Shown: positions 1 through 5,441 of the stretch, piece by piece
Numbering within the stretch: the stretch's first letter is position 1
Layout: each line of letters opens with the position of its first letter
NCBI GenBank assembly: GCA_013375385.1
Contig: JABXJY010000188.1
Span: 1-5,441, forward strand
Direction: 5' to 3'
DNA: 5,441 bases
Origin: Desulfobacterales bacterium
GTDB taxonomy: Bacteria; Desulfobacterota; DSM-4660; Desulfatiglandales; B25-G16
Position numbers and translations under genes: made by a program
Notes under the pieces: model-generated
Seen by the model: only the letters and a program-made list of their open reading frames with translations
Told to the model about the DNA's origin: nothing
Database searches by the model: none

Positions 1-143
1 CGATAAAACTCTGAAGATTCATAGCATCGCTTCACCTGCCATCTTAATCTATCAAGCTGTAGTGTTTCCAACCTCTCTCGGTCCATAGTCTCAATCTCTT
101 TTGCGTAGTACTGAGGGTATTCGGATGATTTTGGTGAAACCAT
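1..143 (-). CDS. Phenylacetate-CoA ligase (PaaK)-like AMP-forming ligase, N-terminal fragment
   Basis: Partial gene: 47 codons from an ATG at 143, open to the window edge. The peptide contains YYAKEIETMDRERLETLQ (residues 12-29) and then LDRLRWQVKRCYESSEFY (30-47). This matches the typical opening of PaaK-family ligases, which usually read like 'EIETM.REEL..LQL.RL...V.R.YE.SPFYR'. Family members use ATP to adenylate a carboxylic acid, classically phenylacetate, and load it onto CoA in the cytoplasm. The AMP-binding core lies outside the window, so the substrate cannot be judged. The start is set by GGAGG at 149-153, 5 nt upstream; an in-frame ATG at 155 overlaps that site and is less likely. 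It lies 135 nt after livF on the same strand, so it may be read through from the transporter operon or have its own promoter. Family assignment is fairly sure, exact function is not. Confidence 0.8.
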   Translation of the reverse strand, partial: MVSPKSSEYPQYYAKEIETMDRERLETLQLDRLRWQVKRCYESSEFY

Positions 144-148
144 AATCG

Positions 149-153
149 CCTCC
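149..153 (-). promoter_or_regulatory. Ribosome binding site of the PaaK-like gene
   Basis: GGAGG on the minus strand, 5 nt before the ATG at 143. It decides between two in-frame ATGs (143 and 155), because the upstream one overlaps the site itself. Confidence 0.7.
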
Positions 154-179
154 ATGTAAATCTTAGTGGTGTCAATAGC

Positions 180-268
180 CCGTTGTCAGTAGTCAATTGT
201 ATTTTTATTTCTAAACACTTATATATGCAAGATAGAAATTACGACGGACAATTGACAACCTTCAACGG
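180..268. repeat. Imperfect inverted repeat between livF and the ligase gene
   Basis: The arms 180-200 and 248-268 are inverted copies matching at 17 of 21 positions; the matched blocks are ccgttg and gtcaattgt. A further inner pair, atttct (207-212) and agaaat (234-239), leaves a 21-nt AT-rich loop containing tatata. The right arm also carries a direct repeat, acggacaat at 244-252 and 265-273. The element nearly fills the spacer between livF and the PaaK-like gene. On the minus strand no U-run follows it, so it is not a canonical intrinsic terminator. The loop offers only a weak promoter-like pair (TTGTCC at 251-246 and CATATA at 227-222, 18 nt apart). It could be a dispersed intergenic palindrome, an operator or an mRNA-processing hairpin; the sequence alone does not decide. 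Confidence 0.55.
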
Positions 269-278
269 ACAATACCTA

Positions 279-983
279 TTAGACTGCAAGATACTTTTTT
301 ACTATCTCCTCATTTTCCATTATGTTTTTCATTTGATCCTGATACTGAATGCTGCCTTTCTCTATTATATAGCCCCTATCAGCAGCTTTTCGACAGAAGC
401 GAACATTTTGGTCGGCCAGAAACACCGTTACTCCGGTATCCCTGATCTCGCTTATGGCCTTGGATAGTGCTACCACAACCAATGGGGCTAATCCCTCGGC
501 AGGCTCGTCCAGCAGGATGAGCTCAGGGTTCTTCATTAGGGCCCGACCAACGGCCAACATCTTCTGTTCTCCGCCGCTTAGATGGGTCCCTTTGGTAGAA
601 CTCAGCTCCCTCAGCACTGGGAAAAGGTCACAAACGGTGTCGATGTTCCAATGGCCCCGTTTTTTAGCGGACATGCGTCTGGCGATCTCCAGGTTCTCGA
701 AGGTAGTCAGATCGGGGAATATCCGGCGGTCATCCGGGACGTATCCGATTCCCAGGCGGGCAATTTCAAAGGGTTTTTTCCCAGCCATTTCCTCCCCTTG
801 AAATCTGATACTTCCCCTTCTGGGTGGGGTTAATCCCATGATACTCCTTAGGGTTGTGGTCTTACCAACCCCATTTCTGCCCAACAGCGATACTACCTCC
901 CCTTCATCGATGCCCAGGGAAATCCCTTGAAGGACGTGGCTCTGGCCGTAATAGGTATCGATATTGTCTATTTCGAGTATCAT
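279..983 (-). CDS. livF: HAAT-family ABC transporter ATP-binding protein LivF
   Basis: Second ATPase of the importer, 234 residues, the usual LivF length. It hydrolyses ATP at the cytoplasmic face of the LivH/LivM permease. Visible motifs: Walker A GRNGVGKTT (35-43), Q-loop region YVPDDRRIFP (81-90), signature LSGGEQKMLA (135-144), Walker B LILLDEPAEGLAP (155-167) and switch region ADQNVRF (190-196). LivF proteins commonly have VEQN in place of the H-loop histidine and E or Q in the Q-loop; here the Q-loop position is Asp84 and the switch reads ADQN, small departures within the family pattern. The C-terminal segment ADRGYIIEKG (201-210) is also typical. The ATG at 983 overlaps the livG stop (ATGA, 980-983), with GAGG about 10 nt upstream, so translation is probably coupled. 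It is the last transporter gene of the operon. Confidence 0.95.
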   Translation of the reverse strand: MILEIDNIDTYYGQSHVLQGISLGIDEGEVVSLLGRNGVGKTTTLRSIMGLTPPRRGSIRFQGEEMAGKKPFEIARLGIGYVPDDRRIFPDLTTFENLEIARRMSAKKRGHWNIDTVCDLFPVLRELSSTKGTHLSGGEQKMLAVGRALMKNPELILLDEPAEGLAPLVVVALSKAISEIRDTGVTVFLADQNVRFCRKAADRGYIIEKGSIQYQDQMKNIMENEEIVKKYLAV

Positions 984-1747
984 ATGATTTCTTCCTCTAA
1001 TTCTTCCCCAAGATACACCTCTTTGACGTTTTGATTTTCCTTGATTTCATCCGGTTTTCCATCGGCTATAATGCCCCCCCTGTGCATCACTACAATGCGA
1101 TCGGAAAGGCTAAAAACCACATCCATATCGTGCTCCACGATTATGAAGGTTGTTCGCCTCTCCTTGGAGAGCCTCCTGATATTTTCCAGGATTTTCACGC
1201 GTTCCCTTGGATTCATCCCAGAGGTCGGTTCATCCAGGAAGCAGAGCTCGGGTTGCGAGGCGATGGCTATACTCATTTCCAAGAGCCTTTGGTCTCCATG
1301 GGACAATTCACCGGCCAATACCTCCCTTTTATCCCATAACCCCACTTCCTTTGATATCCTTTCAACCTCATTTATGACCTCTCTATGTGCATCAAGTCGA
1401 GAGAAGAATTTGAGACTCTTATTTAAGAGGGATAGGACGGGAATCTGGACATTTTGGAACACTGTTAGCATGGGAAAGATATTCATTATCTGGAAGGAAC
1501 GGCCTATTCCTCTTTTTACCCTTTCATTAGTGGGAATTTTGGTAATCTCTTCACCCTTGAAGAAGATCCTCCCTGAATCCATGGGGAGACTACCGGTCAA
1601 TAGGTTGATCAGGGTGGTTTTGCCAGCGCCATTGGGGCCAATGATTGAGGTGAGCGTATCCATGGTGAAATTGATGGTTACACTATCGACCGCTATAAAA
1701 TGGCCAAAGGCCTTGCTTAGATCCTCAGTCCTCAATAGCTCGGTCAT
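980..1747 (-). CDS. livG: HAAT-family ABC transporter ATP-binding protein LivG
   Basis: First ATPase of the importer, 255 residues, typical for LivG. Motifs in order: Walker A GPNGAGKTT (37-45), Q-loop SFQ (Gln86) in IGRSFQIMNIFPMLTVFQNV (81-100), signature LSHGDQRLLEM (148-158), Walker B LCFLDEPTSGMNP (168-180) and switch VEHDMDVVFSLSDRIVVM (204-221) with H-loop His206. The insertion between Q-loop and signature, and the MNP after Walker B, are characteristic of LivG rather than LivF. All catalytic positions look intact. The signature is LSHGDQR; LivG proteins often read L.YG.QR, and I read this as subgroup variation. The ATG at 1747 overlaps the livM stop by ATGA (1744-1747) and AAGGGAG lies 6 nt upstream, supporting this start and coupled translation. 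The C-terminus ends in an acidic tail (EELEEEII). Expected to pair with LivF below the LivH/LivM channel. Confidence 0.96.
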   Translation of the reverse strand: MTELLRTEDLSKAFGHFIAVDSVTINFTMDTLTSIIGPNGAGKTTLINLLTGSLPMDSGRIFFKGEEITKIPTNERVKRGIGRSFQIMNIFPMLTVFQNVQIPVLSLLNKSLKFFSRLDAHREVINEVERISKEVGLWDKREVLAGELSHGDQRLLEMSIAIASQPELCFLDEPTSGMNPRERVKILENIRRLSKERRTTFIIVEHDMDVVFSLSDRIVVMHRGGIIADGKPDEIKENQNVKEVYLGEELEEEII

Positions 1748-2769
1748 CGGGGACTCCCTTTAGCAAACTGCAAACGGATCCAAGGGATGAGCCTCCTTTG
1801 AAAGATACTGACTACACCGCCTGGAAGGCCCATTACCAGTGCCAGCACAATTGCACCAAGCCAAATCAGCCAGTACTCGGTGAACCGGACGATGATGTCC
1901 TTTATCACATAGAAGAGAAATGCACCTGCTATAGGACCAGAAAAGGTATAGATGCCGCCAAGGAGAGTGGCCATGACTGGTTCAGCGGAATGCGTCCAAT
2001 GGGCCAAGGGTGGAGTTACCGTGTTTTCTAAAGGAGGGATAAGGGCTCCGGCCAAGCCGGCATACAGTCCAGCAATGGTAAAGGCGATGAGCCGATAATT
2101 CTTTACGGAAATACCGGTAAAGGCGATTCGGCTTTCGCTATCGCGAATGCCCTGTAGTGTCAACCCGAAGGGGGAGTTGACGATCCTATAGAGGAGCATT
2201 ATGGCCAGCAGGCAAACGATTAATACGAAGTAATAGTAATTTCCCATCCCGCTCATATCAATGCTGAGGATGCCTGGTATTTCCAGGGGAGCCCTCGGTA
2301 TACCAATCAAGCCATCATCTCCGCCGGTCATGGTGCGCCACTTCCAGGCGAGGGAGTAGATCATCATCCCAAAGCAGAGGGTGAGCATGGCGAAATAGAT
2401 GCGGGTATGGCGGATGCAGAGGAATCCCAAGATCAGGGCGAATACTCCAGCGAAAAGGATCCCACAAATAATACCTGGCAACAGGGATGGTATCACTAAA
2501 AGGATCTTGGCACAGCCATATGCCCCACATGCGTAAAAGCCCGCCTGGCCAAAGGAGAGCAAGCCCGTATATCCCAAAAGGAGGTTGAATCCCAAGGAAA
2601 ATACGGAAAGGATCAAGATATGCATCGTCATGTACATGACGTATTTTCCCACAAGGTGAGGCAGCAGAAACAAGAACACAATCAGCGCCAAAAGAAGAAC
2701 GGTAGGGATTTTTCCGTACGCTCGCCCGAATAAGGAAATCCCTTTGCGCTCAATCATCGATTTACCCAC
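1744..2769 (-). CDS. livM: HAAT-family ABC transporter permease LivM
   Basis: Inner-membrane permease of 341 residues (337 from the alternative start). Hydrophobic segments lie near residues 22-40, 46-62, 92-116, 124-141, 178-195, 227-245, 263-290 and 302-322. LivM hallmarks are LGYTGLLSFGQAGF (65-78), MTGGDDGL (147-154) and the cytoplasmic EAA-like loop around LQGIRDSESRIAFTG (205-219), where the ATPase docks. The C-terminus GLPGGVVSIFQRR (314-326) is also typical. The start is uncertain. A GTG at 2769 overlaps livH by 8 nt and has AGAGGG 8 nt upstream. An ATG at 2757 sits 4 nt past the livH stop with GGTGGG about 7 nt upstream. I keep the longer form, though the ATG is equally plausible; the difference is four residues before MIERKG. 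It forms the channel with LivH and shares ATGA with livG downstream. Confidence 0.95.
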   Translation of the reverse strand: MGKSMIERKGISLFGRAYGKIPTVLLLALIVFLFLLPHLVGKYVMYMTMHILILSVFSLGFNLLLGYTGLLSFGQAGFYACGAYGCAKILLVIPSLLPGIICGILFAGVFALILGFLCIRHTRIYFAMLTLCFGMMIYSLAWKWRTMTGGDDGLIGIPRAPLEIPGILSIDMSGMGNYYYFVLIVCLLAIMLLYRIVNSPFGLTLQGIRDSESRIAFTGISVKNYRLIAFTIAGLYAGLAGALIPPLENTVTPPLAHWTHSAEPVMATLLGGIYTFSGPIAGAFLFYVIKDIIVRFTEYWLIWLGAIVLALVMGLPGGVVSIFQRRLIPWIRLQFAKGSPR

Positions 2770-3619
2770 CGAATAATCCCTCTGGTTTCAGGAGTAAGAC
2801 TGCTGCCATAACCACGAAGATGATGAATAACTCAAATATTGGGAAAAGCAGAATGCCGTAAGCGGTCAATACCCCGACAATGACTGCTCCAACAAAAGCC
2901 CCTTTTAGATTTCCCAGCCCTCCGATTACCGTCACCACAAAGGCCTGGATAATAATGGCTCCTCCTATGCCGGGGGCCACTACGCGCACAGGAGTACTCA
3001 GGGCCCCCCCGAGGGCTGCCAAAGCGGCGCCGAACATGAACACGGTTGTAAACAGGATTGGGATATTAACCCCTATGGCACTGGCCATCTCCCTATCCGA
3101 GGCCGAGGCCCGAATGATCCTTCCCCACCAAGTCCTTTCTAAAATGAGCCATAGCCCGATTGCAACGCCTATCCCTGTACTAATAATAAAGAGATTATAG
3201 ATGGGAAAAGGCCTGCCGAAGATGAGGATGGCGCCAGTGAAGAAGTCAGGCATAGGGGGGATCATAAATACGCCCCCCCATATCATCTTCACGGCATCGT
3301 CGAAGATGAGGATGAAGCCGAAGGTCAGGAGAAGCTGATAAGCGACGTCCAGGTGATAGATATACCGGAGGAAAAACCGTTCCATGATCAGGCCTACCAG
3401 GGCGACCCCGAGAAGGCTTAATAGCATGGAGAGCCAAAAATTGATCCCCAAGAGCCCGTAGAAAGTAAAGGCGAAATAGGCGCCGAGCATGAATAGGCTG
3501 CCGTGGGCAAAATTCAGGATTCCCAGGACACCAAATACAATGGTTAACCCAGCGGCGATAAGCCATAGATACATTGCCAAACTCAATCCGATTAACCCCT
3601 GAAAAGCGAGAGTTTCCAT
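2762..3619 (-). CDS. livH: HAAT-family ABC transporter permease LivH
   Basis: Inner-membrane permease of 285 residues, normal for LivH. Hydrophobic segments lie near 8-32, 36-57, 60-80, 95-115, 140-162, 187-208, 217-252 and 255-276. Family marks are GVLGILNFAHGSLFMLGAY (30-48), the EAA-like docking loop IRASASDREMASAIGVN (169-185), VIGGLGNLKGAFVGA (231-245) and the C-terminal LLLKPEGLFG (275-284). The ATG at 3619 places the N-terminus where LivH proteins normally begin, but no convincing Shine-Dalgarno site precedes it (the upstream stretch is AAAGAGCAAATAGTAGCGCC), unlike the binding-protein gene. Weak initiation plus the hairpin upstream would lower its yield relative to the binding protein. 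The gene ends at 2762, overlapping or abutting livM. The coding strand holds two runs of seven G (3004-3010 and 3273-3279) with the frame intact. Confidence 0.95.
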   Translation of the reverse strand: METLAFQGLIGLSLAMYLWLIAAGLTIVFGVLGILNFAHGSLFMLGAYFAFTFYGLLGINFWLSMLLSLLGVALVGLIMERFFLRYIYHLDVAYQLLLTFGFILIFDDAVKMIWGGVFMIPPMPDFFTGAILIFGRPFPIYNLFIISTGIGVAIGLWLILERTWWGRIIRASASDREMASAIGVNIPILFTTVFMFGAALAALGGALSTPVRVVAPGIGGAIIIQAFVVTVIGGLGNLKGAFVGAVIVGVLTAYGILLFPIFELFIIFVVMAAVLLLKPEGLFGG

Positions 3620-3658
3620 TGGCGCTACTATTTGCTCTTTTCTCTTATTTTGTTATTG

Positions 3659-3694
3659 TGAGAGGAGAGCCAGTAATAGCTGGCTCTCCTCTCA
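3659..3694 (-). promoter_or_regulatory. Intercistronic stem-loop between binding-protein gene and livH
   Basis: A perfect inverted repeat: arms 3659-3673 and 3680-3694 (15 bp, sequence tgagaggagagccag and its complement) with a 6-nt loop. On the transcribed minus strand it starts 6 nt after the binding-protein stop codon and lies 39 nt before the livH ATG. The following RNA is A-rich (ACAAUAACAAAAUAAG), not a U-run, so it does not look like a full intrinsic terminator. Hairpins in this place are known in binding-protein transporter operons, for example malE-malF of enteric bacteria, where they protect the upstream message from 3' exonucleases and help make the binding protein in excess. The role here is inferred; the structure itself is plain in the sequence. 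Partial termination in the minus direction cannot be excluded. Confidence 0.8.
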
Positions 3695-3700
3695 ACCCTT

Positions 3701-4945
3701 TTACTTAATGGGCGGGAAGGGCGGTTTGCGATAGTAGTCTTTGGCAGGTACCACCCTAAGATCTCCCAATATGGGTAAGGGGTAAGCCGGATCGTGAATG
3801 ACTTTGCCTGCTGGGACGGTATAGACAGCCTGATGATCCTCAGGCCTGAAGTATCTCTCACCACCGGGGCATTTAATCCTCATTCCTTCTATGGCCTTGA
3901 TCAGCCTTGCCGTTTCCAGGCCTTTTGTCTTCTCGATGGCCGCCTTGAACACATAGATGGCAGAGTAGGAAGTCTCCGCCGAATAGTTGGGGTACCTGGC
4001 CCATCTTTTGCGGAATCTTTCAACGAAGGCCTTGTTTTCAGGGGTATCGGGCCAATTATGGATATACCGGGCAGTGGCCCAAAGCTTCCCCTTGAATTTA
4101 TTCCCTTTGACCTCCCTTGCCAATCCCTCCAATGCATCTACGGAGCCCCCCATGGCCTGCCACCATACCTGAATCTGATCGAAAACCCCAAGGAGTAATG
4201 CCTGCCTCAGGTTCATTACCGCTTCACCTGCCCATGGTGTTGCAAAGATGCCATCGGGCTTCTTGGCCATTACCGCTGAAAGATGGGGCGAGAAATCTGT
4301 CGTCCAGAATGGCGCCCAGGCCTCAGCCACAAACTCCACATCAGGCCGATACTTCTTCAAGGTGGATTTAAACAGGGTCCAGCAGGTCCTCCCGTACTCA
4401 TAATCGCAGTTGACGCCGGCCCATCTCTTAATCTCCGGGAAATCCTTGAAGATCATAGCTGGGATGATGCTGTCCTGGTAGGTGGGGACGCTTATCCTGA
4501 AAATATTTTTAATTCCCTTTTCGTAAACAAGCTTTTCAGTAAGCTTTTCCGTTGACGCGTGACAGAAGATCTGAATCCGGTCAAGCTCAGGCAGAACGGA
4601 ACCGACCGCCATGCAGACACCGCTGGAGTCCACTCCAAAGAGCAGGTGTGCCCCCCATTCCTGTACCATATACCTGGCATTCTTAACGGCCACTGCCGGC
4701 TTTAACTCTGAATCCATGAACTTCATCTCCAGTTTGCTTCCCAATATCCCACCGGCTGCATTTATCTCATCAATGGCCAATGTGGACCCCATGATCATCT
4801 GCCGTCCATAATCGGCGTGCGCCCCAGAGGTGACCCCTTGTCCTCCGATCTTTATTACCTTTGGGAGGTCAGCTGGACTACCCGCAGGGGCTAAAACAAA
4901 GACCAAAAACAAAGCAACTCCTAATATTGCTGTCACCCTTTTCAT
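3701..4945 (-). CDS. LivK-like periplasmic substrate-binding protein of the HAAT ABC transporter
   Basis: Captures the solute in the periplasm and delivers it to LivH/LivM. It has 414 residues from the ATG at 4945. I chose this over an in-frame TTG at 4951 because AAAGGAGG (4959-4952) lies 6 nt before the ATG and directly abuts the TTG. Residues 1-25 are a Sec signal (MKR, a hydrophobic core, then AGSPA), probably cut after Ala25; there is no lipobox Cys, so it should be soluble. The mature part is a type I periplasmic binding fold: IKIGGQGVTSGAHADYGRQM (31-50), AIDEINAAGGILGSKLEM (57-74), DSSG (106-109) and HASTEKLTE (129-137) at the sites where LivJ/LivK proteins contact the ligand. The protein has 11 tryptophans and cysteines at 111, 128, 180, 188 and 359. 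Amino acid, amide, aromatic acid or another ligand is possible; the substrate is not assignable. Confidence 0.93.
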   Translation of the reverse strand: MKRVTAILGVALFLVFVLAPAGSPADLPKVIKIGGQGVTSGAHADYGRQMIMGSTLAIDEINAAGGILGSKLEMKFMDSELKPAVAVKNARYMVQEWGAHLLFGVDSSGVCMAVGSVLPELDRIQIFCHASTEKLTEKLVYEKGIKNIFRISVPTYQDSIIPAMIFKDFPEIKRWAGVNCDYEYGRTCWTLFKSTLKKYRPDVEFVAEAWAPFWTTDFSPHLSAVMAKKPDGIFATPWAGEAVMNLRQALLLGVFDQIQVWWQAMGGSVDALEGLAREVKGNKFKGKLWATARYIHNWPDTPENKAFVERFRKRWARYPNYSAETSYSAIYVFKAAIEKTKGLETARLIKAIEGMRIKCPGGERYFRPEDHQAVYTVPAGKVIHDPAYPLPILGDLRVVPAKDYYRKPPFPPIK

Positions 4946-4947
4946 CT

Positions 4948-5031
4948 TCAACCTCCTTTATTAAAGATCCCATTAGCAGACGTTAGCCTTTTCCTCTCGT
5001 AAAAAGATCTTAAAACTTTTTCTTCGATCAC
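4948..5031 (-). other. Possible 27-codon leader ORF upstream of the binding-protein gene (weak)
   Basis: A minus-strand reading frame runs from a GTG at 5031 to a TGA at 4950-4948, 2 nt before the binding-protein ATG. Its peptide begins VIEEKVLRSFYERKRL and resembles nothing I recognise. The only purine-rich stretch upstream (AAAGGGG) touches the GTG with no spacer, which is poor for initiation, and an in-frame stop precedes it. It is placed where a translation-coupled leader could sit, but it may be chance. The surrounding 4960-5068 stretch is the operon's likely promoter and 5' leader region; I see no convincing -35/-10 pair there. It contains an AT-rich short palindrome (AAAAAG / CTTTTT around 5002-5020). 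Confidence 0.15.
4952..4959 (-). promoter_or_regulatory. Strong ribosome binding site of the binding-protein gene
   Basis: AAAGGAGG on the minus strand, 6 nt before the ATG at 4945. This is the best Shine-Dalgarno match in the window and it fixes the start codon, ruling against the TTG at 4951, which it directly abuts. Confidence 0.85.
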
Positions 5032-5068
5032 CCCCTTTCATTAATTGGTTTCTTGCCACCACCAGCTA

Positions 5069-5369
5069 TTAATAAGTTCGGAAGGTCTCCCCTACCCCTC
5101 TGGCGGCCTTCCCAACTACCTCTGGACATTTCTTGTCATGCCCTCCCTCCCTGTCAAGCTCCTTGAATTTTACTGGATCATATGACCTATAAAACCGGCC
5201 AAGGCACCACATGTCCCCTTACCGAGATCCCTATACCCCCAGCAAGTCTACTGGCAGACTTAAATACATCTTCATCCTCCATGCCGAATATATCTTGGAC
5301 AGCTGCCAATAAACTTTGGGCACAATCATGATAGAGCCTTTCGTTTTAGTAAGCAAGTTTTTTGGCAGC
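5069..5369 (-). pseudogene. Decayed C_GCAxxG_C_C family (putative redox-active) protein gene
   Basis: Pieces of one family are readable in order on the minus strand but in different frames. First come AAKKLAY (from 5369), an in-frame TAA (5348-5346), then NERLYHDCAQSLLAAVQDIF and, further on, SASRLAGGIG. The frame shifts by one near 5221-5229 into GKGTCGALAGFIGHM, which holds the CGAxxG motif (Cys codon 5211-5209). After a second frame change at about 5178, DPVKFKELDREGGHDKKCP and EVVGKAARGVGETFRTY follow, ending with TAA at 5071-5069. Intact members are about 140 residues with four conserved cysteines. Here the first, the CGAxxG and the last Cys remain; the third and roughly 50-60 surrounding residues appear deleted. 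The family is a putative redox protein of unknown function, noted for lying close to transporter genes, as here. The N-terminus cannot be placed and may run to the window edge. Stop, frameshift and deletion together argue against a single sequencing error. Confidence 0.75.
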
Positions 5370-5441
5370 AGTGAAGCATGAACACCCTCGGAGAGGTGTC
5401 ACCCTGGCCTGAGACAGAAAATTTCCTCTATGGTAACACTT

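Noticed and set aside
183..467. Plus-strand open frame starting in the livF-ligase spacer
   Set aside because: It begins with TTG without a ribosome binding site, passes through the inverted repeat and then runs antisense to the 3' end of livF; the product looks like a chance hydrophobic translation.
1041..1763. A 240-codon open frame on the plus strand opposite livG
   Set aside because: It lies wholly antisense to livG, whose motifs are complete. The translated product shows no domain and is the kind of shadow frame expected from the codon use of the real gene.
3659..3694. Calling the intercistronic hairpin a rho-independent terminator
   Set aside because: No U-run follows the stem in the minus-strand transcript. 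On the plus strand only a short CCCUUUU follows, and no plus-strand gene ends there.
3794..4198. Plus-strand open frame opposite the 3' part of the binding-protein gene
   Set aside because: Antisense to a well-supported gene, with no recognisable domain or ribosome binding site.
279..4945. Urea/short-amide (Urt) transporter identity
   Set aside because: LSHG in the LivG signature recalls UrtD, but gene order, LivF/LivG lengths and the binding-protein sequence fit the general Liv type. No urease or nitrogen-regulation gene is seen in the window.
5129..5157. TTGACA (5157-5152, minus strand) as a -35 box for the operon
   Set aside because: At 17 nt spacing the -10 position reads AAGAAA, matching TATAAT at only three sites. 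The TTGACA is part of the Leu-Asp codons of the decayed redox-protein gene, so it is explained without a promoter.
1..5441. CRISPR array, tRNA/rRNA gene, insertion sequence or phage module
   Set aside because: No regularly spaced direct repeats, cloverleaf or rRNA-like sequence, transposase fragment or phage protein was seen in any frame.

Overview
The window carries one minus-strand operon for a LivKHMGF-type ABC importer (hydrophobic amino acid/amide-type, HAAT), flanked on its downstream side by the start of an acyl-CoA ligase gene and on its upstream side by a decayed gene. Read in the direction of transcription (right to left) the order is: remnant of a C_GCAxxG_C_C redox-type protein gene (about 5369-5069), substrate-binding protein (4945-3701), an intercistronic hairpin (3694-3659), permease livH (3619-2762), permease livM (2769-1744), ATPase livG (1747-980), ATPase livF (983-279), an imperfect inverted repeat (268-180), and the first 47 codons of a phenylacetate-CoA ligase (PaaK)-like gene (143-1, cut by the window edge).

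The four membrane and ATPase genes are tightly coupled: livH/livM overlap by 8 nt or sit 4 nt apart depending on the livM start, and livM/livG and livG/livF both share an ATGA. The binding-protein gene is separated from livH by 81 nt holding a perfect 15-bp stem-loop that begins 6 nt after its stop codon. It has a strong AAAGGAGG ribosome binding site, while livH has no clear one. That arrangement fits excess production of the binding protein over the membrane complex.

The binding protein is exported (Sec signal peptide without a lipobox cysteine), LivH and LivM form the channel in the inner membrane, and LivG and LivF drive transport. The ligand cannot be read from sequence. The PaaK-like gene just downstream on the same strand allows a model in which the imported solute, or a product of it, is a carboxylic (perhaps aromatic) acid activated to its CoA thioester.

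The organism looks like a diderm bacterium: soluble periplasmic binding protein, Shine-Dalgarno sites, roughly balanced G+C, mixed AGA/AGG/CGN arginine codons. Liv-type transporters beside PaaK-like ligases are familiar from anaerobes such as Desulfobacterota, but the taxon is a guess. No tRNA, rRNA, CRISPR array, insertion sequence or phage gene was seen. The window is mostly an ordinary transport operon. The points most worth a second look are the broken redox-protein gene, the intercistronic hairpin and the inverted repeat before the ligase gene.
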